Assembly: GCA_049322755.1 (NCBI GenBank)
Contig: JBMOQX010000034.1
Coordinates: 1 to 64,000, forward strand
DNA length: 64,000 nt
Source of the DNA: DATIUV01 sp049322755
GTDB lineage: Bacteria > Pseudomonadota > Gammaproteobacteria > Burkholderiales > UBA6910
Direction: 5' to 3'
Shown: in pieces, positions 9,025-18,909 of the stretch
Layout: each line of letters begins with the position of its first letter
Numbering within the stretch: position 1 is the first letter of the stretch
Notes under the pieces: generated by a model
Told to the model about the DNA's origin: nothing
Databases searched by the model: none
The model's input: the letters and a program-made list of their open reading frames with translations, nothing else
Program-made: the position numbers and the translations under genes

Positions 9025-10344
9025 TCAGAGGATATAGCGCGAGAGATCCTCGCTCTGCGCCAGATCCTTGAGGCGGCTGTCGACGTAGGCGGCGTCCACC
9101 ACCACCGCCAGACCGGAGCGCCGGCCGGCGTCGAAGGAAATTTCCTCCAGCAGCTTCTCCATCACCGTGTGCAGCCGCCGCGCGCCGATGTTCTCGGTGC
9201 GCTCGTTGACCTGGAACGCGATCTCCGCGAGCCGGCGGATGCCGTCGGCGCAGAAATCGAGCTGCACGCCCTCGGTCTCCAGCAGCGCCTGGTACTGCCG
9301 GGTGAGACAGGCCGAGGTGGAGGTGAGGATGCGCTCGAAATCCTCCACCGTCAGCGACTGCAGCTCGACCCGGATCGGGAAGCGCCCCTGCAGTTCCGGG
9401 ATCAGGTCCGAGGGCTTCGCCAGGTGGAACGCGCCGCTGGCGATGAACAGGACGTGGTCGGTTCGGATCATCCCGTACTTGGTGGAAACCGTCGTGCCCT
9501 CCACCAGCGGCAGCAGGTCCCGCTGCACGCCCTGGCGCGAGACGTCCGCGCCATGGGTTTCGCTGCGGCTGGTGATCTTGTCGATCTCGTCCAGAAAGAC
9601 GATGCCGTTCTGTTCCACGTTGCCGACCGCGGCGGCCTTGACCTCGTCATCGTTGACCAGCTTGGCCGCCTCTTCGTCGGTGAGCATGCGCAGCGCATCG
9701 CGGATCCTGAGCCTGCGGGTACGCTTGCGCACGCCGCCGAGGTTCTGGAACATGCCCTGGATCTGGGAGGTGAGCTCCTCCATCCCCGGCGGCGCGAAGA
9801 TCTCCATCGACGGCGACACAAGGCTCACGTCGATCTCGATTTCCTTCTCGTCCAGTTCGCCCTCGCGCAGCTTCTTGCGGAATTTCTGCCGCGTCGCCGA
9901 GTCCGCCTCGCCCGGCTCGATCCCGCGCGGCCCGGGCAGCAGGGCGTCGAGAATCCGATCCTCGGCGTGGTCCTCCGCCAAGTGGCGCACCCTGCGCATC
10001 TCCTTCTCGCGTCCCTGCTTCACCGCCGCCTCCACCAGGTCGCGCACGATGGAGTCGACGTCGCGCCCGACGTAGCCGACTTCGGTGAACTTCGTCACCT
10101 CGACCTTGATGAACGGCGCGTCCGCCAGTCGCGCCAGGCGCCGCGCGATCTCGGTCTTGCCCACCCCGGTGGGCCCGATCATGAGGATGTTCTTGGGCGT
10201 GATTTCCTGCCGCAGCGGTTCCGGCACCTGCTGCCGGCGCCAGCGGTTGCGCAGCGCGATGGCCACGGCGCGCTTGGCCGCGTCCTGGCCGATGATGTGC
10301 TGGTTCAACTCGTGGACGATTTCCTGGGGTGTCATCTGGGACAT
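9025..10344 (-). CDS. hslU: ATP-dependent protease ATPase subunit HslU
   Basis: The AAA+ unfoldase ring of the HslUV (ClpYQ) protease. It has 439 residues. The Walker A motif is GPTGVGKTEIARRLA, the Walker B/DEID segment is IVFLDEIDKI, and the family-specific I-domain separates them. The C-terminus ends SRYIL, the conserved tail that docks into HslV. It is downstream of hslV with a 112-bp gap filled by an inverted repeat. Confidence 0.98.
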   Translation of the reverse strand: MSQMTPQEIVHELNQHIIGQDAAKRAVAIALRNRWRRQQVPEPLRQEITPKNILMIGPTGVGKTEIARRLARLADAPFIKVEVTKFTEVGYVGRDVDSIVRDLVEAAVKQGREKEMRRVRHLAEDHAEDRILDALLPGPRGIEPGEADSATRQKFRKKLREGELDEKEIEIDVSLVSPSMEIFAPPGMEELTSQIQGMFQNLGGVRKRTRRLRIRDALRMLTDEEAAKLVNDDEVKAAAVGNVEQNGIVFLDEIDKITSRSETHGADVSRQGVQRDLLPLVEGTTVSTKYGMIRTDHVLFIASGAFHLAKPSDLIPELQGRFPIRVELQSLTVEDFERILTSTSACLTRQYQALLETEGVQLDFCADGIRRLAEIAFQVNERTENIGARRLHTVMEKLLEEISFDAGRRSGLAVVVDAAYVDSRLKDLAQSEDLSRYIL

Positions 10345-10360
10345 GGCGGGAGCGGGCGAT

Positions 10361-10462
10361 GAGCGATGGATAATGGGAAATGGGCAAGAGCGGCTGCCAC
10401 AGTATCAGCGCTCACGGCTGGCGGGCCACTGCCCATTCCTCATTGCCCATCACCCATCACTC
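10361..10462. repeat. ATGGG-type imperfect inverted repeat, copy 1
   Basis: The left arm (10361-10386) consists of GATGGATAATGGGAAATGGG-like units. The right arm (10430-10462) is its degenerate complement, made of CCCATT/CCCATC units. The spacer is about 43 bp. The element fills the hslV-hslU gap and its right arm reaches into the hslV stop codon (10457-10459). Copy 2 of a similar plan is at 32830-32932. It would form a long imperfect stem-loop in the hslVU transcript. Confidence 0.65.
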
Positions 10463-10996
10463 AAGGACCTCGATCACGTGCTGCTGGTTGGTGTAGATGC
10501 ACAGCTCGCCGGCGATGGCGAGCGACCTGGCGACGATGTCGCGGGCCGGCAGTTCGGTGTTCTCCAGCAGTGCCCGCGCCGCCGCCTGGGCGAACGCGCC
10601 GCCGCTGCCGATCGCCACCAGGCCGAACTCGGGCTCCAGCACGTCGCCGTTGCCGGTGAGCACCAGCGAGGTCTCGCGATCGGCCACCGCCAGCATGGCC
10701 TCGAGCCGCCGCAGGACGCGGTCGGTGCGCCAGTCCTTGGCCAGTTCCACCGCCGATCGCGTGAGATTGCCCTGGTGCTTCTCCAGCTTGGCCTCGAAGC
10801 GCTCGAACAGGGTGAACGCGTCGGCGGTGCCGCCGGCGAAACCGGCCAGGATGCGGTCCTGGTACAGCCGCCGCACCTTGCGCGCGCCCGCCTTGATCAC
10901 GATGTTGCCGAGCGTGACCTGCCCGTCGCCGCCGAGGGCCACCTGCGCGCCGCGGCGCACGGAGAGAATCGTGGTGCCGTGATAGGTTTCGGTCAT
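10457..10996 (-). CDS. hslV: ATP-dependent protease proteolytic subunit HslV
   Basis: The threonine protease chamber of HslUV, 179 residues. The N-terminus MTETYHG precedes TTILSVRRG, so maturation is expected to expose Thr8 as the catalytic nucleophile. The GGDGQVTLG segment is typical of the family. It is the first gene of hslVU, with a consensus-like TATAAT 30 bp upstream of the start. Confidence 0.97.
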   Translation of the reverse strand: MTETYHGTTILSVRRGAQVALGGDGQVTLGNIVIKAGARKVRRLYQDRILAGFAGGTADAFTLFERFEAKLEKHQGNLTRSAVELAKDWRTDRVLRRLEAMLAVADRETSLVLTGNGDVLEPEFGLVAIGSGGAFAQAAARALLENTELPARDIVARSLAIAGELCIYTNQQHVIEVLE

Positions 10997-11025
10997 CGAT
11001 GGCGGGACCCTGGAAAAAGGCCCCC

Positions 11026-11031
11026 ATTATA
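11026..11031 (-). promoter_or_regulatory. Candidate -10 element of hslVU
   Basis: On the minus strand this reads TATAAT, 29 bp upstream of the hslV start, followed by GGGGG. The -35 zone falls inside the hairpin at 11032-11049 and the end of the neighbouring synthetase gene, and no clear -35 or heat-shock (CTTGAA) box is visible. Assignment is inferred from the perfect hexamer and its position. Confidence 0.45.
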
Positions 11032-11049
11032 GCGCCCGGAAACGGGCGC
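11032..11049 (-). terminator. Hairpin after the acyl-CoA synthetase stop
   Basis: A 7-bp perfect GC stem (GCGCCCG / CGGGCGC) with a 4-nt loop starts immediately after the stop codon of the synthetase at 11051-11053. No U-tract follows, and the candidate hslV -10 begins directly after it. It could end or slow read-through, or act as an operator. The hairpin is seen; its role is inferred. Confidence 0.4.
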
Positions 11050-11050
11050 C

Positions 11051-12715
11051 TCAGTCCGCCAGGCGGTCGTTGGAGTAGATCGCGTCGATCTGGCTCTTGT
11101 AGCGCTGCACGACCTCGCGGCGCTTGATCTTCATGGTGGGCGTGAGGGCGCCGTTTTCCACCGTCCAGGGCTCCTTCTCGCGGATCACCCGCCGCACCCG
11201 GACGTAGCGCGGGAACGCCTTGAGCTGTTCGTTGGCGCGCTTGACCAGCTTCTTCTCGTCCGTCTCCTGGGTCACCGCCACCAGGATCACGTAGGCGCGG
11301 CCATCGCCCACCAGCATGACCTGTTCGAACGTGGGGTCGTTCATGATCGCCGTCTCGACCGCTTCGGTGGGCAGCTTCTCGCCGTTGGACAGCACCAGGA
11401 TGTCCTTGGTGCGGCCGCGGATGTAGATCTTGCCGTTCTTGATTTCCACCTGGTCGCCGGTATTGAACCAGCCCTCGGCATCGAGAACTTTCGCCGTCGC
11501 TTCGGGATCGCGCCAATAACCCAGCATGACGTTGGGGCCGCGCACCAGCAGCTCGTGATCGTCGTTCACGCGGATCTCGACGCCCTTGAGCGGATAGCCG
11601 CAGGATGTCGGGTCGGGGTCGCCCTCGCGGTTGGCCGCCACCACCGGCGAACACTCGGTGAGACCGTAACCCTGCAGCATCGACAATCCGAGGCCGATGA
11701 ACGTCTTGGCGATGCGCTCCTCCACCGCGGCACCGCCCACGACCGACAGCCGTACCCGCCCGCCGAGGCGCTGCAGGATCCTGTCCGCCACCATCCGCTT
11801 GAGCAGGCGGTACTGCAGGTGCTCCAACGGTCCCGCCTCCTTCAGGTAGATGCGCCAGCCGAGCTCGACGGTGCGATGGAACAGCATCCGCTTCAGCTTC
11901 GATTCGCCCAAACCCTGTTCGATGCGCGCCAGGAAGCGTTCGTAGATGCGCGGCACCGCCATCAGGATGGTGGGGCGGATCGCCTGCAGGTCGTCCGCGA
12001 TCTGCTGCACGCCGCGCGAGTAGGCCACCGCGATGCCGCGCTTGAGCGGCGTGTAATAGCCGGCGGTGCGCTCGAACATGTGCGACAGCGGGATGATCGA
12101 GAGCAGCAGGTCGTCGTCGTGCAGATCCACCGCCTGCAGCACCGCATCGACGTTGGACATGATGTTGTGGTGCGACAGCTTGGCGCCCTTGGGCCGTCCG
12201 GTGGTGCCCGAGGTATAGCAGATGGTGGCCAGCGCATCGCGCTCCAGCTCCAGGACCTCGAACGCACGCGCCGCCGGCGGCAGCCACTGATCGACGTTCT
12301 CGGCGCCCCGTTCCGGCCCGCCCTGCAGGCAGACGATGATGGGTTCGTGGGACATCGAGCGGCGCATGGTGTCCACCATGCGGTCGTTCTCCAGCACCAG
12401 GATGCGGGCATCCGAGTTGCCGGCGCAGTAGGCGATGTTCTCCGCGTTGTCGCTCACGTAGAGCGGCACCACCACCAGCCCCATGCCGAGCGCGGCCTGG
12501 TCGATCCCGACCCAGTGCGCGCCGTTCCGGAGACAGAGGGCGACGCGGTCGCCCTTCTCCAGGGCGTGCCGGCGAAACGCTTCCTGCCAGCGCGCCGCGA
12601 GCTCGAACACCTCGCCGACGGTGAAGTCCCGCCAGCCGTCCCCGACCCACTGCTTGTAGAGGACCTTGTCGGTGCGGGTCCGGTACTGGTCGAGAAAGTG
12701 CGCCAGGTTGCTCAT
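11051..12715 (-). CDS. Long-chain fatty acid--CoA ligase (AMP-forming)
   Basis: An ANL-superfamily adenylate-forming enzyme predicted to activate fatty acids to acyl-CoA. I chose the ATG at 12715 (MSNLAHFLDQYRTRTDKVLY, 554 residues) because the longer frame adds 49 non-conserved residues overlapping the divergent gene's promoter region. The P-loop motif TSGTTGRPKG, the QGYGLTE adenine-binding motif and the hinge/GDQVEIKNG region are visible, with a C-terminal catalytic-lysine region near LTPTMKIKRR. It is monocistronic, divergent from the THUMP methyltransferase. Substrate chain length cannot be read from the sequence. Confidence 0.88.
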   Translation of the reverse strand: MSNLAHFLDQYRTRTDKVLYKQWVGDGWRDFTVGEVFELAARWQEAFRRHALEKGDRVALCLRNGAHWVGIDQAALGMGLVVVPLYVSDNAENIAYCAGNSDARILVLENDRMVDTMRRSMSHEPIIVCLQGGPERGAENVDQWLPPAARAFEVLELERDALATICYTSGTTGRPKGAKLSHHNIMSNVDAVLQAVDLHDDDLLLSIIPLSHMFERTAGYYTPLKRGIAVAYSRGVQQIADDLQAIRPTILMAVPRIYERFLARIEQGLGESKLKRMLFHRTVELGWRIYLKEAGPLEHLQYRLLKRMVADRILQRLGGRVRLSVVGGAAVEERIAKTFIGLGLSMLQGYGLTECSPVVAANREGDPDPTSCGYPLKGVEIRVNDDHELLVRGPNVMLGYWRDPEATAKVLDAEGWFNTGDQVEIKNGKIYIRGRTKDILVLSNGEKLPTEAVETAIMNDPTFEQVMLVGDGRAYVILVAVTQETDEKKLVKRANEQLKAFPRYVRVRRVIREKEPWTVENGALTPTMKIKRREVVQRYKSQIDAIYSNDRLAD

Positions 12716-12815
12716 GCTGGGTCTTATGGCGTTGACGGCGCCGGTGCGGCCCCCGCCGACACCGCGGCGGGAGTTAGTGTACAGTCGCAGCCCGAGCTTT
12801 GGAAACCCGCCGCCG

Positions 12816-13985
12816 ATGACCGAAAAACGCCCCGCGCTCAGGTACTTCGCGCCTTGTCCCACGGGCCTGGAGCACGCCCTGGCCGACGAGCTGGCGGAGC
12901 TGGGCGCCGCCGCCCCGCAGCCGCTCGCCGGCGGCGCCGCCTTCGACGGCGACCTGGCGCTGGGCTACCGCGTGAACTTGTGGAGCCGCATTGCCAGCCG
13001 CGTGCTGCTGCAGCTGGCAACGACGGGTTACCGGAGCGAGAACGACGTCTACGAGGCGGCGCGGGCGGTGGACTGGCCGGCCTGGTTCGCACCGCAGCGC
13101 ACGTTCAAGGTGGCGGTGGCGGCCACCCGCTGCCCGCTTCCGAGCCTCGATTTCGTGACGTTGCGGATCAAGGACGCCGTTGCCGACCGCTTCCGCGACC
13201 GCGCCGGAGCGCGGCCCGACGTCGACACGCGGCGGCCCGATGTGCGGGTGAGCGCATACCTCGACGCCGAGCGCGTCACGCTCTACCTCGATCTCAGCGG
13301 CGACGCGCTGTTCAAGCGCGGCTACCGCCAGCACACCGGCGAGGCGCCGCTGCGGGAGAATCTGGCCGCGGGCATTCTGCGCCTCGCCGGATGGACGCCC
13401 GCCGCCGCGCTGCTGGACCCGCTGTGCGGCAGCGGCACCATCGCCGTGGAGGCGGCGATGATGGCGATGAAGGTGGCGCCCGGGCGGCGGCGGCGTTTCG
13501 CGTTCGAGCACCTCGCGAACTACCAGCCTGACGTGTGGCAGCGCCTGATCGAAGAAGCGGAAACGGCCGGCGCGGCCGGCACCGCGAAGATCTTCGCGAG
13601 CGACGTCGATCCGCGCGCAGTGGCCATGACGCGAGCCAATGCGCAGGCCGCCGGCGTCGGCACGGCGATCGGCGTGGAGCGCCGGGACGCGCTGGAACTG
13701 GAGCCGCCCGCGCCCGCGGGCCTGATCGTCACCAATCCGCCGTATTCGGTACGCCTGGGCCATGAGGACGCGATGGCCGATTTCTACGCGCGCTTCGGCG
13801 ATCTGCTGAAGCGGCGGTTCGCCGGCTGGAACGCCTTCATCCTCACCGCCGATCTCAAGCTGCCGCAGCACATCCGGCTCAAGCCGGCGCGGCGCATGCC
13901 GCTCTTCAACGGCGCGATCGAGTGCCGGCTGTTCGAGTTTCGGATGGTTGAGGGATCGATGCGGCGTCCGCCGGCGCCGCGATGA
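12816..13985 (+). CDS. THUMP-domain class I SAM-dependent RNA methyltransferase
   Basis: Resembles the N-terminal methyltransferase half of RlmL/RlmKL (COG0116), which makes m2G in 23S rRNA. The ATG at 12816 gives 389 residues. An N-terminal THUMP-like region (about 1-165) precedes a Rossmann methyltransferase with motif I (DPLCGSGTIAVEA) and the catalytic NPPY motif (TNPPYSVRLG). It is shorter than E. coli RlmL because the second methyltransferase domain is missing. The exact target base is inferred from the family and not certain. Confidence 0.85.
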   Translation: MTEKRPALRYFAPCPTGLEHALADELAELGAAAPQPLAGGAAFDGDLALGYRVNLWSRIASRVLLQLATTGYRSENDVYEAARAVDWPAWFAPQRTFKVAVAATRCPLPSLDFVTLRIKDAVADRFRDRAGARPDVDTRRPDVRVSAYLDAERVTLYLDLSGDALFKRGYRQHTGEAPLRENLAAGILRLAGWTPAAALLDPLCGSGTIAVEAAMMAMKVAPGRRRRFAFEHLANYQPDVWQRLIEEAETAGAAGTAKIFASDVDPRAVAMTRANAQAAGVGTAIGVERRDALELEPPAPAGLIVTNPPYSVRLGHEDAMADFYARFGDLLKRRFAGWNAFILTADLKLPQHIRLKPARRMPLFNGAIECRLFEFRMVEGSMRRPPAPR

Positions 13986-14004
13986 GCTGAGCCCGGGCGC
14001 CGCC

Positions 14005-15141
14005 TCAGGTCAGCTTGAGGTGGTCCAGGCCTTCCATCAGGTTGGTCTGCTTGGCTTCGCCGCCCTTGAGCTTGATCTCGAGCCGCAGCTCGTTCATCGA
14101 GTCGGCGTTGCGCATCGCGTCCTCGTAGGTGATGAGGCCTGCCTCGTAGAGATCGAACAGCGCCTGGTCGAAGGTCTGCATGCCGAGCTCCCGCGAGCGC
14201 TTCATCACGTCCTTGATCTCGTGCACCTCGCCCTTGAAGATGAGGTCGGAGATGAGCGGCGAGTTGAGCATGATCTCGATCGCCGCGAGGCGCCCCTTGC
14301 CCTCGGCCCGCGGTATCAGGCGCTGCGAGATCATGGCCTTCAGGTTGAGCGACAGGTCCATCAGCAGCTGCGGCCGGCGCTCCTCGGGGAAAAAGTTGAT
14401 GATCCGGTCCAGCGCCTGGTTGGAGTTGTTGGCGTGCAGGGTGGCCATGCACAGGTGGCCGGTTTCGGCGAACGCGATCGCGTAGTCCATGGTCTCGCGA
14501 TCCCGGATCTCGCCCATCAGGATCACGTCGGGCGCCTGGCGCAGCGTGTTCTTGAGCGCCACCGCCCAGGACTCGGTGTCGACGCCCACCTCGCGCTGGG
14601 TCACGATGCACTTCTTGTGGTCGTGCACGTATTCGATCGGATCCTCGATGGTGATAATGTGGCCGTAGCTGTTCTCGTTGCGGTGGCCCAGCATCGCCGC
14701 CAGCGACGTCGACTTGCCGGAGCCGGTGGCGCCGACGACGATCACCAGCCCGCGCTTGGTCATCGCCACCTCCTTGAGTGCTTCCGGCAATCCGAGCTGG
14801 TCGCACGTCGGTATGTTGGTGTTGATGGTCCGGAACACGAGCCCGGCTCGCCCCTGCTGCACGAACGCGTTGACGCGGAAGCGGCCGATGCCGGCGGGGC
14901 TCACCGCAAAATTGCACTCGTGGCTGGATTCGAAATCCGACGCCTGGCGGTCGTTCATCACCGAGCGCGCCAGCTCCTGGGTGTGTTGCGGCGTGAGCGG
15001 CTGGTTGGAGACCGGCGTGATCTTGCCGTCGATCTTGATCGCCGGCGGGAAGCCGGCGGTGAGAAACAGGTCGGACCCGCCCTTGTTCACCATCAAGCGC
15101 AGCAGGTCGTGCACCAGCTTGGTTGCCTGATCGCGTTCCAT
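14005..15141 (-). CDS. pilU: Type IV pilus retraction ATPase PilU
   Basis: A hexameric secretion-type ATPase that assists PilT in pilus retraction. It has 378 residues, with an N-terminal PAS-like domain and a RecA-like domain with Walker A GATGSGKSTSL, Asp box (TIEDPIEYVHDHKKC) and Walker B (RQAPDVILMGEIRD). It lacks the AIRNLIRE retraction motif found in PilT, having NSPLISDLIFKGEV instead, which supports PilU over a second PilT. It lies 23 bp downstream of pilT. Confidence 0.93.
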   Translation of the reverse strand: MERDQATKLVHDLLRLMVNKGGSDLFLTAGFPPAIKIDGKITPVSNQPLTPQHTQELARSVMNDRQASDFESSHECNFAVSPAGIGRFRVNAFVQQGRAGLVFRTINTNIPTCDQLGLPEALKEVAMTKRGLVIVVGATGSGKSTSLAAMLGHRNENSYGHIITIEDPIEYVHDHKKCIVTQREVGVDTESWAVALKNTLRQAPDVILMGEIRDRETMDYAIAFAETGHLCMATLHANNSNQALDRIINFFPEERRPQLLMDLSLNLKAMISQRLIPRAEGKGRLAAIEIMLNSPLISDLIFKGEVHEIKDVMKRSRELGMQTFDQALFDLYEAGLITYEDAMRNADSMNELRLEIKLKGGEAKQTNLMEGLDHLKLT

Positions 15142-15164
15142 GTCGCCCCTCCTGGCCGGCCGCG

Positions 15165-16211
<1,047 letters not shown>

Positions 16212-16291
16212 TATAATTCCTTAAAATATTTTCTCGATTTCGCCTGTAACATCCTGCCGTATAAGGAAATCTGAGAGAAAACGCTGGAATT
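16212..16291. promoter_or_regulatory. AT-rich divergent pilT / yggS promoter region
   Basis: This 80-bp gap is much more AT-rich than its surroundings and must hold both promoters of the divergent operons. AATATTTT- and TATAA-like stretches are present on both strands. A single CCTGTAACA occurs near 16245 but is not repeated, so I do not call it a Pho box. Individual -35/-10 pairs are not clear. Confidence 0.5.
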
Positions 16292-17008
16292 ATGGCCACA
16301 ATCCCGGAGGGCTTGCAAGCCGTGGCCGAACGCATCCGACGAGCGGCCGAAGCCTCCGGAAGAGCGGCCAGCGCGATCAAGCTGCTCGCGGTGAGCAAAA
16401 CCTTTTCCGCCGACGCCGTTCGCGCCGCGTATGCGGCGGGCCAGCGCACCTTCGGCGAGAACTACGTGCAGGAAGCACTGGACAAGATGGGCCGGCTTGG
16501 CGACCTCGACATCGAGTGGCATTTCATCGGTCCGATCCAGAGCAACAAGACCGGTGCCATCGCCCGCCATTTCGACTGGGTGCATGGGATCGACCGCGAG
16601 CAGATTGCGCGCCGCCTGTCCGAGGCGCGGCCCGCGACGCGCGGCCCGCTGCAGGTCTGCGTGCAGGTGAACGTGGGCGGGGAAGCAAGCAAGAGCGGCG
16701 TTGCGCCGGAGGCGGCAGCGTCGCTGGCGCGCAGCGTCACCAGCCTGCCCGGTCTGCGCCTGCGGGGCCTGATGACGATTCCGCGGCCCAGCGAGGATCC
16801 GGCGGTGCTGCGGGCCCAGTTCCGGCGGCTGCGGCAGCTGGCGGAGGAGCTGCGCGGCGCCGGCCTGGACCTCGACACGCTGTCGATGGGCATGTCCGAT
16901 GACCTCGAAACCGCGATTGCCGAGGGCGCCACCCTGGTGCGGGTCGGGACCGCCATTTTCGGCCCGCGGCGGCGGCGTCCGGTCCAGGAACCGCGGGCCA
17001 ACGTTTAG
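16292..17008 (+). CDS. yggS: YggS family pyridoxal phosphate homeostasis protein
   Basis: A single-domain PLP-binding TIM-barrel protein (PLPBP/PipY family) that buffers pyridoxal phosphate and affects amino-acid pools; no catalytic activity is established for the family. It is 238 residues. The PLP lysine is Lys36 in LLAVSKTF. Family motifs FGENYVQE, WHFIGPIQSNK and SMGMSDDLETAI are present. It is the first gene of yggS-proC-yggT-yggU. Confidence 0.95.
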   Translation: MATIPEGLQAVAERIRRAAEASGRAASAIKLLAVSKTFSADAVRAAYAAGQRTFGENYVQEALDKMGRLGDLDIEWHFIGPIQSNKTGAIARHFDWVHGIDREQIARRLSEARPATRGPLQVCVQVNVGGEASKSGVAPEAAASLARSVTSLPGLRLRGLMTIPRPSEDPAVLRAQFRRLRQLAEELRGAGLDLDTLSMGMSDDLETAIAEGATLVRVGTAIFGPRRRRPVQEPRANV

Positions 17009-17019
17009 GGACCCCACGC

Positions 17020-17829
17020 ATGCATATCACGTTCATCGGTGGCGGCAACATGGCGAACGCGCTGGCCGGCGGCCTGCTGCAGCGGGGCTACCGCGCGGGC
17101 CAGCTGCGCGTGGTGGAAGTGGATGCCGCAGCCCGGGACCGGATCGTCCGGCAACTCGGCGTCTCCGCCACCGGCGACATCGAGGTCGGCGGCAGCCAGG
17201 TGGTGGTGCTGGCGGTCAAGCCCCAGCAATTGCGCGAGGCGGCAGCGGCCCTGGGGCCGAAACTGAGCGATCAGCTGGTGGTCTCGATTGCCGCCGGGAT
17301 CCGGGTCGCCGATCTGGCACGCTGGCTCGGCGGCTATCGCCGCGTCGTGCGCACCATGCCCAACACGCCGGCGCTGGTGCACGCCGGCGTGACCGGACTG
17401 TACGCTCCCGACGGCGTCAGCCCCGCGGAACGCGCCCGGGCGGAGGAAATACTCGGCGCCGTGGGCCGCACCTTGTGGGTTTCGGACGAGTCCCAGATCG
17501 ACGCCGTGACGGCGGTGTCGGGCAGCGGGCCGGCCTACGTGTTTTATTTCATCGAGGCACTGGAGCAGGCGGCGGCGGAGCTGGGCTTCGGCGCGGAGCA
17601 GGCCCGGCTGCTGGCCATGGAAACGTTCCACGGGGCCGTGCTGCTCGCGCGTTCGAGTCCGGACGATCCGGCTACGCTGCGCGCGCGCGTCACCAGCAAG
17701 GGCGGCACCACCGAGCGCGCGGTGCGCGAGCTCGACGCCGCCGCCGTCAAGGGTCGCATCGTCGCCGCCGTGCACGCCGCCGCCGTGCGCTCGCGGGAAC
17801 TGGGCGACGAACTGGGCAAGGCGGGCTGA
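17020..17829 (+). CDS. proC: Pyrroline-5-carboxylate reductase
   Basis: Catalyses the last step of proline synthesis, reducing 1-pyrroline-5-carboxylate with NAD(P)H. The protein is 269 residues. The N-terminal Rossmann motif is FIGGGNMANALAGGL. The C-terminal helical dimer domain has the signature TAVSGSGPAYVFYFIEAL and a segment around DPATLRARVTSKGGTTERA. It lies 11 bp after yggS and 2 bp before yggT. Confidence 0.97.
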   Translation: MHITFIGGGNMANALAGGLLQRGYRAGQLRVVEVDAAARDRIVRQLGVSATGDIEVGGSQVVVLAVKPQQLREAAAALGPKLSDQLVVSIAAGIRVADLARWLGGYRRVVRTMPNTPALVHAGVTGLYAPDGVSPAERARAEEILGAVGRTLWVSDESQIDAVTAVSGSGPAYVFYFIEALEQAAAELGFGAEQARLLAMETFHGAVLLARSSPDDPATLRARVTSKGGTTERAVRELDAAAVKGRIVAAVHAAAVRSRELGDELGKAG

Positions 17830-17831
17830 CC

Positions 17832-18407
17832 GTGATCGGCAACGCGCTCGTGTTCCTGGCGCAGACGGCGTTCGGCCTGCTGACGCTGGCGTTCCTGCTG
17901 CGCTTCTATCTGCAGCTGTTTCGCGCGGCGCCGCGCAACCAGCTGTCGCAGTTTCTGGCGGCGGTCACCAACTGGGCGGTGCTGCCCGCGCGGCGGATCG
18001 TGCCCGGCCTCTGGGGCGCGGATCTGTCGTCGCTGGCCCTGGCGTGGCTGGCGACGTTCCTGGAACGGCTCGTCGTGCTGGGACTGCAGGGCTACGCCTT
18101 CGGCGCCGCGGTCGGCGTCTCGTTGGTCGCCCTGGCGCTGCTGGCCGCCGTCCAGGTGCTCAAGATCAGCATCTACATCCTGATCGTGGCGGTGATCGCG
18201 CAGGCGATCCTGTCCTGGGTCAACCCCCATACGCCGGTGGCGCCCATCCTCCATTCGCTAACGCGGCCGTTTCTGCGGCCGATCCAGCAGCGCATGCCGC
18301 TGCTGGGCGGCGTCGACCTCTCGCCGCTCATCGTGCTGATCCTGTGCCAGCTGGCGCTCATGGTGCCGGTGGCCTGGCTCGAAGCCAGCGTGCTGCGGCT
18401 GCTGTGA
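17832..18407 (+). CDS. yggT: YggT family membrane protein
   Basis: An inner-membrane protein with two YGGT repeats, 191 residues from the GTG at 17832. Repeat one contains LLRFYLQLFRAAPRNQLSQFL. Repeat two contains AQAILSWVNPHTPVAPIL and RPFLRPIQQRMP. The function in Gram-negatives is not settled (osmotic or division-site roles are discussed for relatives). It overlaps the yggU start by 4 bp (GTGA), so the four-gene operon is probably translationally coupled. Confidence 0.9.
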   Translation: MIGNALVFLAQTAFGLLTLAFLLRFYLQLFRAAPRNQLSQFLAAVTNWAVLPARRIVPGLWGADLSSLALAWLATFLERLVVLGLQGYAFGAAVGVSLVALALLAAVQVLKISIYILIVAVIAQAILSWVNPHTPVAPILHSLTRPFLRPIQQRMPLLGGVDLSPLIVLILCQLALMVPVAWLEASVLRLL

Positions 18408-18766
18408 CGCAGTCGCCGGAATCCTGGTTCCGGATCGAGGACAGCGGTGCGCGCGTCATTCTGAGCGTGCACGTCCAGCCCGGGGTCAGGCGCACGGAGG
18501 CGGCCGGTCTGCACGGCGGCGCGCTCAAGCTCCGCCTCGCGGCCCCGCCGGTGGCGGGCAGGGCCAACGCCGAGCTGATCCGATTCCTGGCCGAGGCCTT
18601 CGGCGTCCCCCGGAGTGCCGTCACGCTGCTTTCCGGCGAAACCTCCCGCCGCAAACGCGTGGCGGTGTCCGGGGCAACCCGGCCGCCGGAGGCGCTGCTG
18701 GCCGGCGCGCATGTCGAAGCGGGGAGCGAACCGCGGAGACGCAGAGAGATGCGAAAAAGCTTTTAA
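18404..18766 (+). CDS. yggU: YggU/DUF167 family protein with a repeat-encoded tail
   Basis: A small soluble protein of the UPF0235/DUF167 family, 120 residues from the GTG at 18404. The family core is clear (ILSVHVQPGVRRTEAAG and LKLRLAAPPVAGRANAELI). Function is unknown. The last ten or so residues (about EPRRRREMRKSF) are encoded by the left arm of the inverted repeat at 18730-18876, so the native C-terminus has probably been replaced or extended by repeat insertion. It converges on rng. Confidence 0.85.
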   Translation: MTQSPESWFRIEDSGARVILSVHVQPGVRRTEAAGLHGGALKLRLAAPPVAGRANAELIRFLAEAFGVPRSAVTLLSGETSRRKRVAVSGATRPPEALLAGAHVEAGSEPRRRREMRKSF

Positions 18767-18876
18767 CCGTCAAGGACGCAAAGTACGCGAAGGAAAGTAA
18801 GGGCCTGTTCTTCCTTTGCGACCTTCGCGTCCTTCGCGGTTCGTGCTCCGAAGGATCTTCTCTGCGTCTCCGCGGT
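18730..18876. repeat. Nested inverted repeat, family A copy 1
   Basis: The outer arms are a perfect 18-bp inverted pair: ACCGCGGAGACGCAGAGA at 18730-18747 and its complement at 18859-18876. Inside it, 18765-18793 (AACCGTCAAGGACGCAAAG and onward) pairs imperfectly with 18813-18841. The element lies between the convergent yggU and rng genes and encodes the yggU tail. Related copies are at 47012, 48661 and 49931. Confidence 0.8.
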
Positions 18877-18909
18877 GAAGAAATCGCCGGCGACGCGCCG
18901 TCGGCCAGA

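Noticed and set aside
16240..16256. CCTGTAACATC in the pilT-yggS gap as a possible Pho box
   Set aside because: Only a single unit; no second half-site at 11-bp pitch.
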